Shown: positions 1 to 7,233 of the stretch, piece after piece | Layout: each line of letters begins with the position of its first letter | How positions within the stretch are numbered: the first letter of the stretch is position 1 | Origin: Flavobacteriales bacterium UBA7878 | GTDB lineage: Bacteria > Bacteroidota > Bacteroidia > Flavobacteriales > Schleiferiaceae | DNA length: 9,965 nucleotides | Direction of reading: 5' to 3' | Assembly: GCA_002501205.1 (NCBI GenBank) | Contig: DLRW01000059.1 | Span: 1 to 9,965 of the forward strand | Notes under the pieces: generated by a model | Told to the model about the DNA's origin: nothing | Database searches by the model: none | Seen by the model: the letters and a program-made list of their open reading frames with translations, nothing else | Position numbers and translations under genes: made by a program

Positions 1-1046
1 AAAGCGATGATTGGGGAATGATCCGCACGCGATCCAAGAAATCATTGGATACGCTTAGGGGCAAGGGCTATTTAGTAGACCATTGCAGTTATAATCGCTT
101 TGATGCTGTTGAGCGAAACCAAGATCTTAGCGGGCTTTTGGAAGTCTTGGCCAAGTATAAAGGGGCAGACGGGAAACCAGCCAAATTCACCTTAAACAAT
201 GTGGTTGCCAATCCTGATTTCGACAAGATTCAAAAGGCGAATTATAAGGAATACCATTACAAAAGCTTTGTAGAAACGCTTAGCGAATATTCGGAAACGG
301 ATTCTGTAATGGAGCTCTATAATCAGGGATTGAAAGAAGGATTGATTCAGATGCAATTTCACGGTCGAGAGCACGTAAATGTGAATCGATGGTTAGAGGC
401 ATTGCAGGCCGGGGACCAGCGCTTTATGGATGCATTTTTAGAAGGGCAGTTTACGGTAGCGGGACAAGGAAGAACCAGTGGTAGAAAAGACTATTTAGAT
501 TCTTTTGGTCGCGCCTATTCTCATGAATATGAATCGGAGAAGTCTATAATTGACTCCGGTATGCAACTCTTCGAGGAAATATGGGGCTTTAAATCACTAA
601 GCTTCATCGCACCTTGTTACACATGGTCTTCTCAAATAGAAGAGCATTTGTGGGCACAAGGCGTAAAATATTTACAAGGAACTCATGTACAGAGGGTTCC
701 TGCTCCGGGCTTGGAATTAAAGATTGAAAAAAAATACCATTGGCAAGCAAAAAGAAACAGTTCCGGATTGATGTCAATCGTTAGAAATGTGATGTTTGAA
801 CCTTCAGAACATCTCTCTAAACCAGAACTGGTTGATCAGGCTTTAAAGGAAATTGAGAATGCCTTTTTTTGGAAAAAGCCTGCCGTTATAAGCAGCCATC
901 GTGTAAACTTCATGGGAAGGTTGGATGAGGACAACAGAACAAAGAACCTTCGGTTATTGGATCAACTTTTGGGTCGTCTGACCACGAAATATCCCGATGT
1001 GATTTTTATGAGTACAGATGATTTGGGCCAACTTTATTCGAAATAA
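1..1046 (+). CDS. CE4-like (NodB-fold) polysaccharide deacetylase homologue, 5'-truncated by window edge
   Basis: The frame is open to the window's first base. The codons before the ATG at 18 read S-D-D-W-G, so that ATG is internal and the true start lies upstream. The features fit a divergent carbohydrate esterase 4 deacetylase: an Asp-Asp pair (codons 6-11, motif 1), HGREH (H codons 360-362 and 372-374, the HxxxH metal-binding motif 2), an APCYTW segment (609-626) in the place of motif 3, and SSHRVNF near the C-terminus (His at 897-899, as in motif 5). Known CE4 enzymes remove N- or O-acetyl groups from sugars using a divalent metal. The substrate here is unknown. The gene ends 3 nt before the AsnB-like gene, so the two are probably cotranscribed. 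It is a diverged paralogue of the gene starting at 9519, sharing DD-[WY]-G, RFDA, an AN-x-x-F segment and QFH in the same order. Fold assignment is fairly firm, activity is inferred. Confidence 0.75.
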   Translation, partial: SDDWGMIRTRSKKSLDTLRGKGYLVDHCSYNRFDAVERNQDLSGLLEVLAKYKGADGKPAKFTLNNVVANPDFDKIQKANYKEYHYKSFVETLSEYSETDSVMELYNQGLKEGLIQMQFHGREHVNVNRWLEALQAGDQRFMDAFLEGQFTVAGQGRTSGRKDYLDSFGRAYSHEYESEKSIIDSGMQLFEEIWGFKSLSFIAPCYTWSSQIEEHLWAQGVKYLQGTHVQRVPAPGLELKIEKKYHWQAKRNSSGLMSIVRNVMFEPSEHLSKPELVDQALKEIENAFFWKKPAVISSHRVNFMGRLDEDNRTKNLRLLDQLLGRLTTKYPDVIFMSTDDLGQLYSK

Positions 1047-1049
1047 GGT

Positions 1050-2963
1050 ATGTGTGGTATAGCAGGATTTATTGATTTTACTAAGACAGCTTCTACCGAA
1101 AGCCTTCAAGCTATGGTAGCCAGTCTTCATCATCGGGGGCCGGATGATAGTGGCGCTGAAACTTTTGAGAATGAGTATTGCCTAATTGGTTTCGGTCAGG
1201 CTCGTTTGTCCATTATAGACCTTAGTCATGGAGGACACCAACCCATGCATTTTAAACATCTCTCTTGTGTTTTTAATGGGGAAGTGTATAATTATCAGGA
1301 AATTAAAGATGAGCTAATTGCCTTAGGCCATGAGTTTAGCTCCAATTCAGACACAGAAGTTATTTTACACGCTTACGATGAATGGGGATTGGATGCGGTT
1401 CATCGATTTATTGGCATGTTCGTATTCACCATCTACAATCGCGAAAAGAATACACTTTCTATAAGCCGCGATCGTGCCGGGGTAAAGCCTTTGTATTATT
1501 TCCGATCAGGGGATCATTTCTTATTTGGATCGGAGTTGAAAGCTCTTATGGCCCATCCAAACTTTAAAAAGGAAATAGCTCCCGAAGTTTTGGCAGAGTA
1601 CCTGCAGTATGGCTATATAGCGGCTCCTAATTCTATATTTAAAGAGACTTTCAAATTAGAGCCCGGGCATCATTTGACTATTGATCTTTCATCCAAGAAA
1701 ATTGAGATAGAAAAATACTGGGATCCCAGTACCTTTTATAGTCAGCCTAAATTGAAGCTTAGCTATGATGAGGCTAAGAATCAATTGCACGAATTAATGA
1801 AATCTGCTTGCCAATACCGAATGGTTGCAGATGTTCCCGTAGGGGTGTTTTTAAGTGGTGGATATGATAGTACCGCTGTAACCTCAATCCTTCAAGGGCA
1901 ATCCCAGGAGAAGATAAAAACCTTTACAATAGGTTTTGAAGAGGGGAACAATGAGGCCCCTTTCGCCAAGGAAACGGCAGAATATTTGGGAACTGATCAT
2001 ACAGAGTATTTCTGCTCTACTAAAGAAGCTCAGGAAATCATCAAGGATTTACCTTTTTTCTACGATGAACCTTTTGGAGATAGTTCAGCTATTCCAACAA
2101 TTCTGGTTAGTAAACTTGCTAAACAAAAGGTAACTGTGGCCCTCTCTGCGGATGCCGGTGATGAGCTGTTTTTTGGTTACAATAGCTATTTTCATCAAGC
2201 CAGTAATCTTAACAAGCTTAAAAAAGTGCCTAAGGCATTTAAGCCTGCGATGGCCTTAATGGCTCCTCTAGCCAAAAGCTGGATTAAGAATGAAGCAACC
2301 GCACATAAAGCTTCTTCTTTTTTAGCCAGTCTTAATACATCTGAAAATGTTGAAGCGGCTAAATTATTTTACTACGCAAAGCGAAAGCCAGAGGAGTATA
2401 TTGCAAAATTATTGACGATCAAGCCCGAGCCCAGGGAGCTTAAGGCAAAGGCATCTCAGGTCAAAAACCTAAGCCAGGCTGAAGACAGCTTTATGTTAGC
2501 TGATTACCAGGATTACCTTCAAAATGATATTCTTACTAAGGTTGATCGAGCAACCATGAGTGTTTCACTGGAAGGACGAGAGCCCTTTTTGGATCATCGT
2601 TTATTGGAGTTTTCGGCGCGCTTACCACTTAGTTTTAAATATCAAGACGGATCTAAAATTGGAAAGGATATTCTTAGGGACATTGTTCATGAGTACGTTC
2701 CAAGGGAAATGATGGAAAGACCAAAAACGGGCTTTTCAATTCCTGTATTAGAATGGTTGCGTAAGGGCCTGTTTTTCTTGCAAGAAAAATATCTGTCCGA
2801 AGAAGCTTTGCAATGGTCAGGCTTATTGAATGTTCCATTTGTGTTGGCTGAAATACGCAGATTCAATGAGCGTAAGATGCATTACAGTCCGGTGATCTGG
2901 TACATTTTGATGTTTCAGATGTGGTATGATCAATGGATAAATAAAGCAGAAGTTAATGCCTAA
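1050..2963 (+). CDS. asnB: Asparagine synthase-like glutamine-dependent amidotransferase (AsnB family)
   Basis: This 637-residue protein has both AsnB domains. The N-terminal class II glutaminase begins MCGIAGF, so Cys2 becomes the nucleophile after Met removal, which fixes the start. It has HHRGPDDSG (27-35), R52, NGEVYN (76-81) and D101 for glutamine binding. The C-terminal ATP-pyrophosphatase domain has the PP-loop SGGYDS (269-274), DEPFGDSSAIPT (339-350), LSADAGDELFFGY (365-377), KVDRATMS (497-504) and KTGFSIP (559-565). The family adenylates a carboxylate and transfers ammonia from glutamine, classically aspartate to asparagine. In O-antigen loci, homologues such as WbpS and WbtH are linked to amidation of uronic acids. 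The position here, between a deacetylase homologue and a uronate epimerase gene, favours a polysaccharide role, but that is inference and asparagine synthesis cannot be excluded. The gene starts 3 nt after the preceding stop and is followed by the 91-nt gap. Confidence 0.92.
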   Translation: MCGIAGFIDFTKTASTESLQAMVASLHHRGPDDSGAETFENEYCLIGFGQARLSIIDLSHGGHQPMHFKHLSCVFNGEVYNYQEIKDELIALGHEFSSNSDTEVILHAYDEWGLDAVHRFIGMFVFTIYNREKNTLSISRDRAGVKPLYYFRSGDHFLFGSELKALMAHPNFKKEIAPEVLAEYLQYGYIAAPNSIFKETFKLEPGHHLTIDLSSKKIEIEKYWDPSTFYSQPKLKLSYDEAKNQLHELMKSACQYRMVADVPVGVFLSGGYDSTAVTSILQGQSQEKIKTFTIGFEEGNNEAPFAKETAEYLGTDHTEYFCSTKEAQEIIKDLPFFYDEPFGDSSAIPTILVSKLAKQKVTVALSADAGDELFFGYNSYFHQASNLNKLKKVPKAFKPAMALMAPLAKSWIKNEATAHKASSFLASLNTSENVEAAKLFYYAKRKPEEYIAKLLTIKPEPRELKAKASQVKNLSQAEDSFMLADYQDYLQNDILTKVDRATMSVSLEGREPFLDHRLLEFSARLPLSFKYQDGSKIGKDILRDIVHEYVPREMMERPKTGFSIPVLEWLRKGLFFLQEKYLSEEALQWSGLLNVPFVLAEIRRFNERKMHYSPVIWYILMFQMWYDQWINKAEVNA

Positions 2964-3054
2964 GCGCATTGCTGTAAATCCATCCTCCAGATTATAGATT
3001 GAATTTTAATTGAAGTGTTTCGGTAGAAACGATACACACTAAGCAACTCTAAGC
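2964..3054 (+). promoter_or_regulatory. 91-nt intergenic gap, possible internal promoter or processing site
   Basis: This is the only gap of any size in an otherwise contiguous run of genes. It holds an AT-rich stretch (about 2990-3012) with a TATAGATTG segment (2993-3001) that only loosely resembles a Bacteroidota -7 element (TAnnTTTG). I see no convincing -33 TTTG partner. A 5-bp hairpin (3017-3030) and CTAAGC repeats are also present. There is no GC-rich stem followed by a T tract, so no intrinsic terminator is supported. A promoter for the downstream seven genes is plausible only from position. Confidence 0.3.
3017..3030 (+). other. Short inverted repeat in the intergenic gap
   Basis: GTTTC (3017-3021) and GAAAC (3026-3030) are perfect complements around a 4-nt GGTA loop. 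The stem is only 5 bp and has no following T tract, so it is weak as a terminator. It could be a small operator half-site pair or chance. Confidence 0.25.
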
Positions 3055-3055
3055 A
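3039..3055 (+). repeat. CTAAGCA direct repeat just before the epimerase start
   Basis: CTAAGCA occurs at 3039-3045 and again at 3049-3055, a 10-nt period, the second copy running into the ATG at 3055. The hexamer CTAAGC also spans the asnB stop codon at 2960-2965. The repeats are real in the sequence, but they are short and a function is not shown. Confidence 0.35.
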
Positions 3056-4074
3056 TGCAAAAGATTTTAATTACCGGTATTGCCGGATTTATTGGCTACC
3101 ATACTGCTCGTAAATTACTGGGCCTTGGCTATGAGATTATCGGCATTGATAATCTGAATACCTATTACGATGTTCAGTTAAAATTGGATCGTTTAAATGA
3201 ATTGGGTATTGATGTGCACAGTGATACCTTTATCCGTCAAACTAAAACAGCAAGCAGCCAATTTGATAAATTGAGCTTCTTACAATTAGACCTTACAAAT
3301 AAAGATGGTCTGTTTCATTTGGTAGAAGAGGAGAAGCCTTATCAAATCCTTCATCTTGCAGCTCAGGCTGGAGTCCGGTATTCAATTTTAAATCCTGATG
3401 CATATGTACAGTCCAATGTCGTGGGTTTTGCCAATATTTTGGAAGCCTGTCGTCGAAATGATGTAAAGCATTTGGTATACGCTTCCAGTTCTTCCGTTTA
3501 TGGAAATACAAGCGAAGTTCCCTTTTCAGAGTCAGACCGGGTAGATGAACCCGTAAGTCTATATGCCGCTACAAAAAAGAGCAATGAGCTAATGGCTCAT
3601 ACCTATAATCACTTGTATGGGTTTCCATGTACAGGACTTCGCTTTTTCACGGTTTATGGTCCCTGGGGCCGACCAGATATGGCCGCCTTCCTTTTTACGC
3701 GTGCTATCATTAAAGGAGAGCCTATTAAAGTGTTTAACTATGGCGAACTATGGCGCGACTTCACCTTTATCGATGATATTGTGGAAGGTGTCGTAGGAGT
3801 AATCCGCAAGGAACCATTTGCGAAAGAGGCGCAAATCTTCAACATTGGAAACAATCAACCGGTGAAGCTTTTGGATTTTATCCAAACCCTGGAAACTGCC
3901 TTGGATAAGAAAGCGGAATTGAAGATGATGGAAATGCAGGAGGGTGATGTTTACAAAACCTATGCTTCGGTAGATCGTCTGAAAGAATACGTGGGCTATG
4001 AGCCCAGTACTAATATAGCCGAGGGTTTAAAACAATTTGTTAATTGGTATCAATCCTATTACAAAATAGGCTAA
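3055..4074 (+). CDS. UDP-glucuronate 4-epimerase-type NAD-dependent epimerase (extended SDR)
   Basis: This 339-residue protein is a full-length extended short-chain dehydrogenase. The NAD-binding TGIAGFIG (7-14) follows the start directly, which supports the ATG at 3055. Active-site elements are SSSSVYG (144-150) and the YxxxK pair Y170/K174. Three segments resemble CapI/LpsL-type UDP-glucuronate 4-epimerases more than GalE or dTDP-glucose dehydratases: DNLNTYYDVQLKLDRL (32-47), AAQAGVRYS (102-110) with SNVVGFANILEACR (120-133), and RFFTVYGPWGRPDMA (196-210). The expected reaction is reversible UDP-glucuronate to UDP-galacturonate in the cytoplasm, with UDP-glucuronate made by a dehydrogenase outside the window. 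No Shine-Dalgarno is visible. The gene leads a block of seven tightly spaced genes. UDP-N-acetylhexosaminuronate as substrate is an alternative. Confidence 0.87.
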   Translation: MQKILITGIAGFIGYHTARKLLGLGYEIIGIDNLNTYYDVQLKLDRLNELGIDVHSDTFIRQTKTASSQFDKLSFLQLDLTNKDGLFHLVEEEKPYQILHLAAQAGVRYSILNPDAYVQSNVVGFANILEACRRNDVKHLVYASSSSVYGNTSEVPFSESDRVDEPVSLYAATKKSNELMAHTYNHLYGFPCTGLRFFTVYGPWGRPDMAAFLFTRAIIKGEPIKVFNYGELWRDFTFIDDIVEGVVGVIRKEPFAKEAQIFNIGNNQPVKLLDFIQTLETALDKKAELKMMEMQEGDVYKTYASVDRLKEYVGYEPSTNIAEGLKQFVNWYQSYYKIG

Positions 4075-4075
4075 G

Positions 4076-5149
4076 GTGCAATCCACTCCAGTAAAAACCA
4101 TCACCTTAATTAGCCCCTCGCTTTCCGCAGGTGGAGCAGAAAGGGTGATTTCCCTTTTGGCAAATTGGCTCATCAATGAGGTCGACCAAGTACATCTTAT
4201 ATTACTGACTCAAGGCCCTCGATTTTATGACTTGGATTCAAGGATTCAAGTGCACGAACCAGACTTTAATATTGAAGAACTCGGACGCCTAAAGTTTACT
4301 TTGAAGAGCTTCTTCTGGCTGCGTTCCCTGTGGAAGAAATTACAATCCGGAGCCGCGCTTTCCTTTGGGGGCAAATACAATGCTTTTGTATTGTTAAGTG
4401 CCATAGGTAAGGGGCAAAGAGTATTTGTCTCTGATCGCAGCCGGCCCTCTATTAGCTATGGAAGGGTGCTGGATAAACTAAACCCTCTGGTATACCGAAG
4501 AGCAGCTGGAATAGTGGCTCAAACGGAAAGAGCTAAAAACCTGATGCAAAAAGCTACAGGCCATAAGAATATTAAAGTTATACCTAACCCGGTTCCGCAA
4601 ATAACACCTGGCAAACAGCTTCGTCAGAAAGTGATCTTAAATGCCGGTCGTTTTATAGCCTCCAAACATCAGGATTTACTCATTGAGTATTTTGAGCAAA
4701 TTGAGGATCCGGATTGGACGCTGCGATTTTTGGGAGATGGCCCTAAATGGGAAGAGGTTAAAGCTAAAGCAGCCCGCAGCCCCAAGAAGGAGCAGATAGA
4801 ATTCTTGGGTAATGTTAATCCCATTAGCCCCTATTATCAGGAAGCAGGGATTTTTGCTTTCACCTCAAGTTCTGAGGGCTTCCCTAATGCTTTAGGTGAA
4901 GCAATGAGTGCTGCCTGTCCGGTCATTAGTTTTGATTGTGAAGCTGGGCCTGCGGATTTAATTGAGAATGAGATTAGTGGCTATTTAGTTGACTTAATGA
5001 ATCATAAAGATTATATAGCTAAACTTAAATTACTGGTTTCAGATGCTAGCAAGCGAGAAAGTTTGGGAGCTGCAGCTCGGGAGCAGATGCAAAGTTTTGA
5101 GCTGTCAAAAATCTGTAAGAACTACCTTAACTTTATGCTTGCATCATGA
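4076..5149 (+). CDS. GT4-family glycosyltransferase (PglH/AmsD-like)
   Basis: This 357-residue retaining glycosyltransferase has the GT-B fold. The N-terminal strand ends in SAGGAERVISLL (17-28), the glycine-rich loop common in GT4 enzymes. The C-terminal nucleotide-sugar domain shows IPNPV (169-173), LNAGRFIASKHQDLL (188-202), FLGDGP (218-223) and the EX7E element E267...E275 in SSEGFPNALGEAMS. It has no signal peptide or membrane span, so it probably works at the cytoplasmic face on a lipid-linked glycan. The start is GTG 4076, one base after the upstream stop. The next in-frame ATG would remove the conserved N-terminal domain, so GTG is strongly preferred. The donor and linkage cannot be read from sequence. 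The overall look is of GalNAc/Gal-type transferases such as PglH or AmsD, which is a family resemblance only. Confidence 0.87.
   Translation: MQSTPVKTITLISPSLSAGGAERVISLLANWLINEVDQVHLILLTQGPRFYDLDSRIQVHEPDFNIEELGRLKFTLKSFFWLRSLWKKLQSGAALSFGGKYNAFVLLSAIGKGQRVFVSDRSRPSISYGRVLDKLNPLVYRRAAGIVAQTERAKNLMQKATGHKNIKVIPNPVPQITPGKQLRQKVILNAGRFIASKHQDLLIEYFEQIEDPDWTLRFLGDGPKWEEVKAKAARSPKKEQIEFLGNVNPISPYYQEAGIFAFTSSSEGFPNALGEAMSAACPVISFDCEAGPADLIENEISGYLVDLMNHKDYIAKLKLLVSDASKRESLGAAAREQMQSFELSKICKNYLNFMLAS
5146..5149 (+). other. ATGA stop/start overlap between two glycosyltransferase genes
   Basis: The ATG of the downstream gene (5146-5148) overlaps the TGA of the upstream gene (5147-5149). This 4-nt overlap is a classic arrangement for translational coupling by termination-reinitiation, implying matched production of the two glycosyltransferases. 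Confidence 0.85.
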
Positions 5150-6267
5150 GATTGATGATTAATACTGCACATCAACGTTTTGGAGGAGCTGTGCAAGTGG
5201 CATTATCCTTCATAAATGAATGTCGCGATTTTCCCGAACATGAGTACTTTGTAATGCTCGGACCGGGTCTTCAGAAACTGGTCAATCAAGAAGAGTTTCC
5301 CGAGAATTTTCATTTTGAAAGTTTCGATTTTGGCCCTATTAATTTGCGAAAATCCTTTGCCATTAATAAGGCTATGCAAGCCATGGAAGCCAAATACAAG
5401 CCCGAGGTAATTATATCTACCACCGGACCTACGTATTTTCAGTCCAAAGCGCCGCAGATTATTGGCTTTAATTTGCCTTTATATATCTATCCGGAATCAC
5501 CATTTGTGCAAAGCTTTTCCGGTTTGCGTCGACTTAAATTCGCCTTTAAGAAAATCCTGCATTATTACTTCTTTAAACGTGATGCAAGCGCTTTTGTAAC
5601 CCAAACAGATGATGTGAATCAAAGGGTGCGCAAGGAATTGGGCTTTGATAAGGTGTATACCGTTACCAATACTGCCAGCACTTATTACAAGCAACCCGAG
5701 TCCTTTCCGAATAAATTAGCAGCTAAGCCCGAGGCTTTATACCGTTTTGTCACTATATCTGCTTTTTATCCTCATAAGGATTTGGAGTTGATTAAGGAGG
5801 TAGCCCGGATATTAGAAGAACGTGGGCGCCAAAATTTCGAGTTCGTTTTAACCATTAAGCCCGAAGAATTTGACCGTGCCTTTAAAGGCCAGAATCATAT
5901 TGTAAGCGTGGGACCAGTTCCTCCACGGGAATGTCCTTCCCTGTATCGCGAATGTGATGCTATGTTCCTGCCTACCTTGGCAGAGTGTTTCTCAGCCTCT
6001 TATCCTGAGGCGATGATAATGGATAAGCCTATCATAACCACAGATTTAGGCTTTGCTAAAAGTATTTGTGGTGAGGCGGCCTTGTATTTTAAGGCCAAAG
6101 ATGCCAAGGCTGCGGCCGATCAAATTGAACGTTTGTTAGATGATAAGCAATTGGAAGCTAAATTGGTTGAGCAAGGTCATCAAGAGTTAAAAAAGTTTGA
6201 CAGTCCGCAAGAGCGGGCTAAAAAATATATCGAGCTTTGTGCCACTATGGCTAAGGCACAAGCCTAA
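5146..6267 (+). CDS. GT4-like glycosyltransferase
   Basis: This 373-residue protein has GT-B architecture. The N-terminus MRLMINTAHQRFGGAVQVAL (1-20) holds a GGAVQV loop equivalent to the GGAxxV of GT4 enzymes. The C-terminal half shows ISAFYPHKDLELI (204-216), the donor-site LPTLAECFSASYPEAM (275-290) with EX7E acids E280 and E288, and IITTDLGFAKSICGEAALYF (296-315), typical of the helix and strand that close a GT4 domain. No signal peptide or membrane segment is seen, so it is likely cytoplasmic or peripheral. It probably adds one sugar to the repeat unit after or before its coupled neighbour. It differs clearly from that neighbour, so it is not a recent duplicate. Donor and acceptor are unknown. 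Confidence 0.83.
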   Translation: MRLMINTAHQRFGGAVQVALSFINECRDFPEHEYFVMLGPGLQKLVNQEEFPENFHFESFDFGPINLRKSFAINKAMQAMEAKYKPEVIISTTGPTYFQSKAPQIIGFNLPLYIYPESPFVQSFSGLRRLKFAFKKILHYYFFKRDASAFVTQTDDVNQRVRKELGFDKVYTVTNTASTYYKQPESFPNKLAAKPEALYRFVTISAFYPHKDLELIKEVARILEERGRQNFEFVLTIKPEEFDRAFKGQNHIVSVGPVPPRECPSLYRECDAMFLPTLAECFSASYPEAMIMDKPIITTDLGFAKSICGEAALYFKAKDAKAAADQIERLLDDKQLEAKLVEQGHQELKKFDSPQERAKKYIELCATMAKAQA

Positions 6268-6286
6268 TTATTAGATCCCTGATTTT

Positions 6287-7231
6287 ATGAAGATTTACAT
6301 TGCCGGACATCGCGGAATGGTAGGTTCAGCCATTTGGCGGCATTTCGAAAATAGTGCGGAAAATATCGAGCTAATCGGCAGAAGCAGCAAAGAACTAGAT
6401 TTGCGAAACCAGCAGGCAGTATCCGATTTTATTGCCGATGAGAAACCCGATGTGATTATCGATGCCGCAGCACGAGTAGGTGGTATCCTGGCCAACAACG
6501 ATTTTCCGTATCAGTTTCTGATGGAAAACATGCAGATTCAAAACAATCTGATCAGTGCCTCTATTGCCAACAAAATTCAAAAGTTCGTTTTTCTCGGTAG
6601 CTCCTGCATTTATCCTAAAATGGCGCCGCAACCGCTTAAAGAGGAGTATTTGCTTACCGGACCATTAGAACCCACAAATGAGTGGTATGCCATTGCTAAA
6701 ATAAGTGGTGTAAAAGCTACCGAATCGATTCGCAAGCAATTTGGTTATGATTATGTAAGCTTAATGCCAACGAATTTATATGGTCCCTTCGATAATTTCG
6801 ACCTGCAAACTTCGCATGTGCTTCCGGCAATGATTCGCAAGTTTCATGAGGCGAAGGAAAATAATCATGCTCCGGTGGGCTTATGGGGAAGTGGATCACC
6901 TATGCGAGAATTCTTGCATGTTGATGATTTAGCTAAAGCTGTGGGCTTTGCCGTTCGCAATCGACTGGAACACAATCTCTATAATGTAGGGAGCGGTAGC
7001 GATTTATCCATTAAGGAACTAGCTGAAAATATTCAAAAAGTAGTAGGCCATCAGGGCGAAATTCAGTGGGATATCACCAAACCCGACGGTACTCCGCGCA
7101 AGTGGATGGACAGCTCTCTCTTAAGGGACATGGGCTGGTCACCGGAAATTGGACTGGAAGAAGGTATTCGTGATACTTACCAGTGGTTTCAACAAAACAT
7201 CAATCAAATTAAGGAGGTTAAACTTAGCTAA
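6287..7231 (+). CDS. fcl: GDP-L-fucose synthase (GDP-4-keto-6-deoxymannose 3,5-epimerase-4-reductase)
   Basis: This 314-residue SDR matches Fcl/WcaG throughout. It has the NADP-binding AGHRGMVGSA (6-15), LGSSCIYPK (103-111) with the catalytic Ser105 and Cys107, NEWYAIAK (131-138) with Y134 and K138, PTNLYGP (161-167) and SHVLPA (176-181) with His177. These line up with E. coli S107, C109, Y136, K140 and H179 at a constant offset of two. The enzyme converts the GDP-4-keto-6-deoxy-mannose made by Gmd into GDP-L-fucose in two epimerisations and an NADPH reduction. It follows the previous gene by 19 nt and precedes gmd by 2 nt. The order fcl-gmd is the reverse of the common gmd-fcl order. Confidence 0.95.
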   Translation: MKIYIAGHRGMVGSAIWRHFENSAENIELIGRSSKELDLRNQQAVSDFIADEKPDVIIDAAARVGGILANNDFPYQFLMENMQIQNNLISASIANKIQKFVFLGSSCIYPKMAPQPLKEEYLLTGPLEPTNEWYAIAKISGVKATESIRKQFGYDYVSLMPTNLYGPFDNFDLQTSHVLPAMIRKFHEAKENNHAPVGLWGSGSPMREFLHVDDLAKAVGFAVRNRLEHNLYNVGSGSDLSIKELAENIQKVVGHQGEIQWDITKPDGTPRKWMDSSLLRDMGWSPEIGLEEGIRDTYQWFQQNINQIKEVKLS

Positions 7232-7233
7232 TC

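Noticed and set aside
18..20. ATG at 18 as the start of the first gene
   Set aside because: The in-frame codons just upstream encode the S-D-D-W-G catalytic motif and the frame is open to the window edge, so this Met is internal.
727..870. A8 tract (727-734) and T7 tract (864-870) in the first gene as phase-variable slippage sites
   Set aside because: Tracts of this length are frequent in AT-rich coding sequence, they encode ordinary Lys and Phe codons in a conserved frame, and nothing shows variation.
863..878. CTTTTT-TTGG-AAAAAG hairpin as a terminator
   Set aside because: It is AT-only apart from the end pair, lies within the first gene's coding sequence upstream of its conserved C-terminus, and has no following T tract.
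3055..4074. GalE-type UDP-glucose 4-epimerase or dTDP-glucose 4,6-dehydratase
   Set aside because: The DNLNTYYD, AAQAGVRYS and GPWGRPDMA segments fit the UDP-glucuronate 4-epimerase branch better.
7211..7217. AAGGAGG as a Shine-Dalgarno for gmd
   Set aside because: It ends 16 nt before the gmd ATG, too far for normal use, lies inside the fcl coding sequence as Lys-Glu-Val codons, and other genes here lack such sites.
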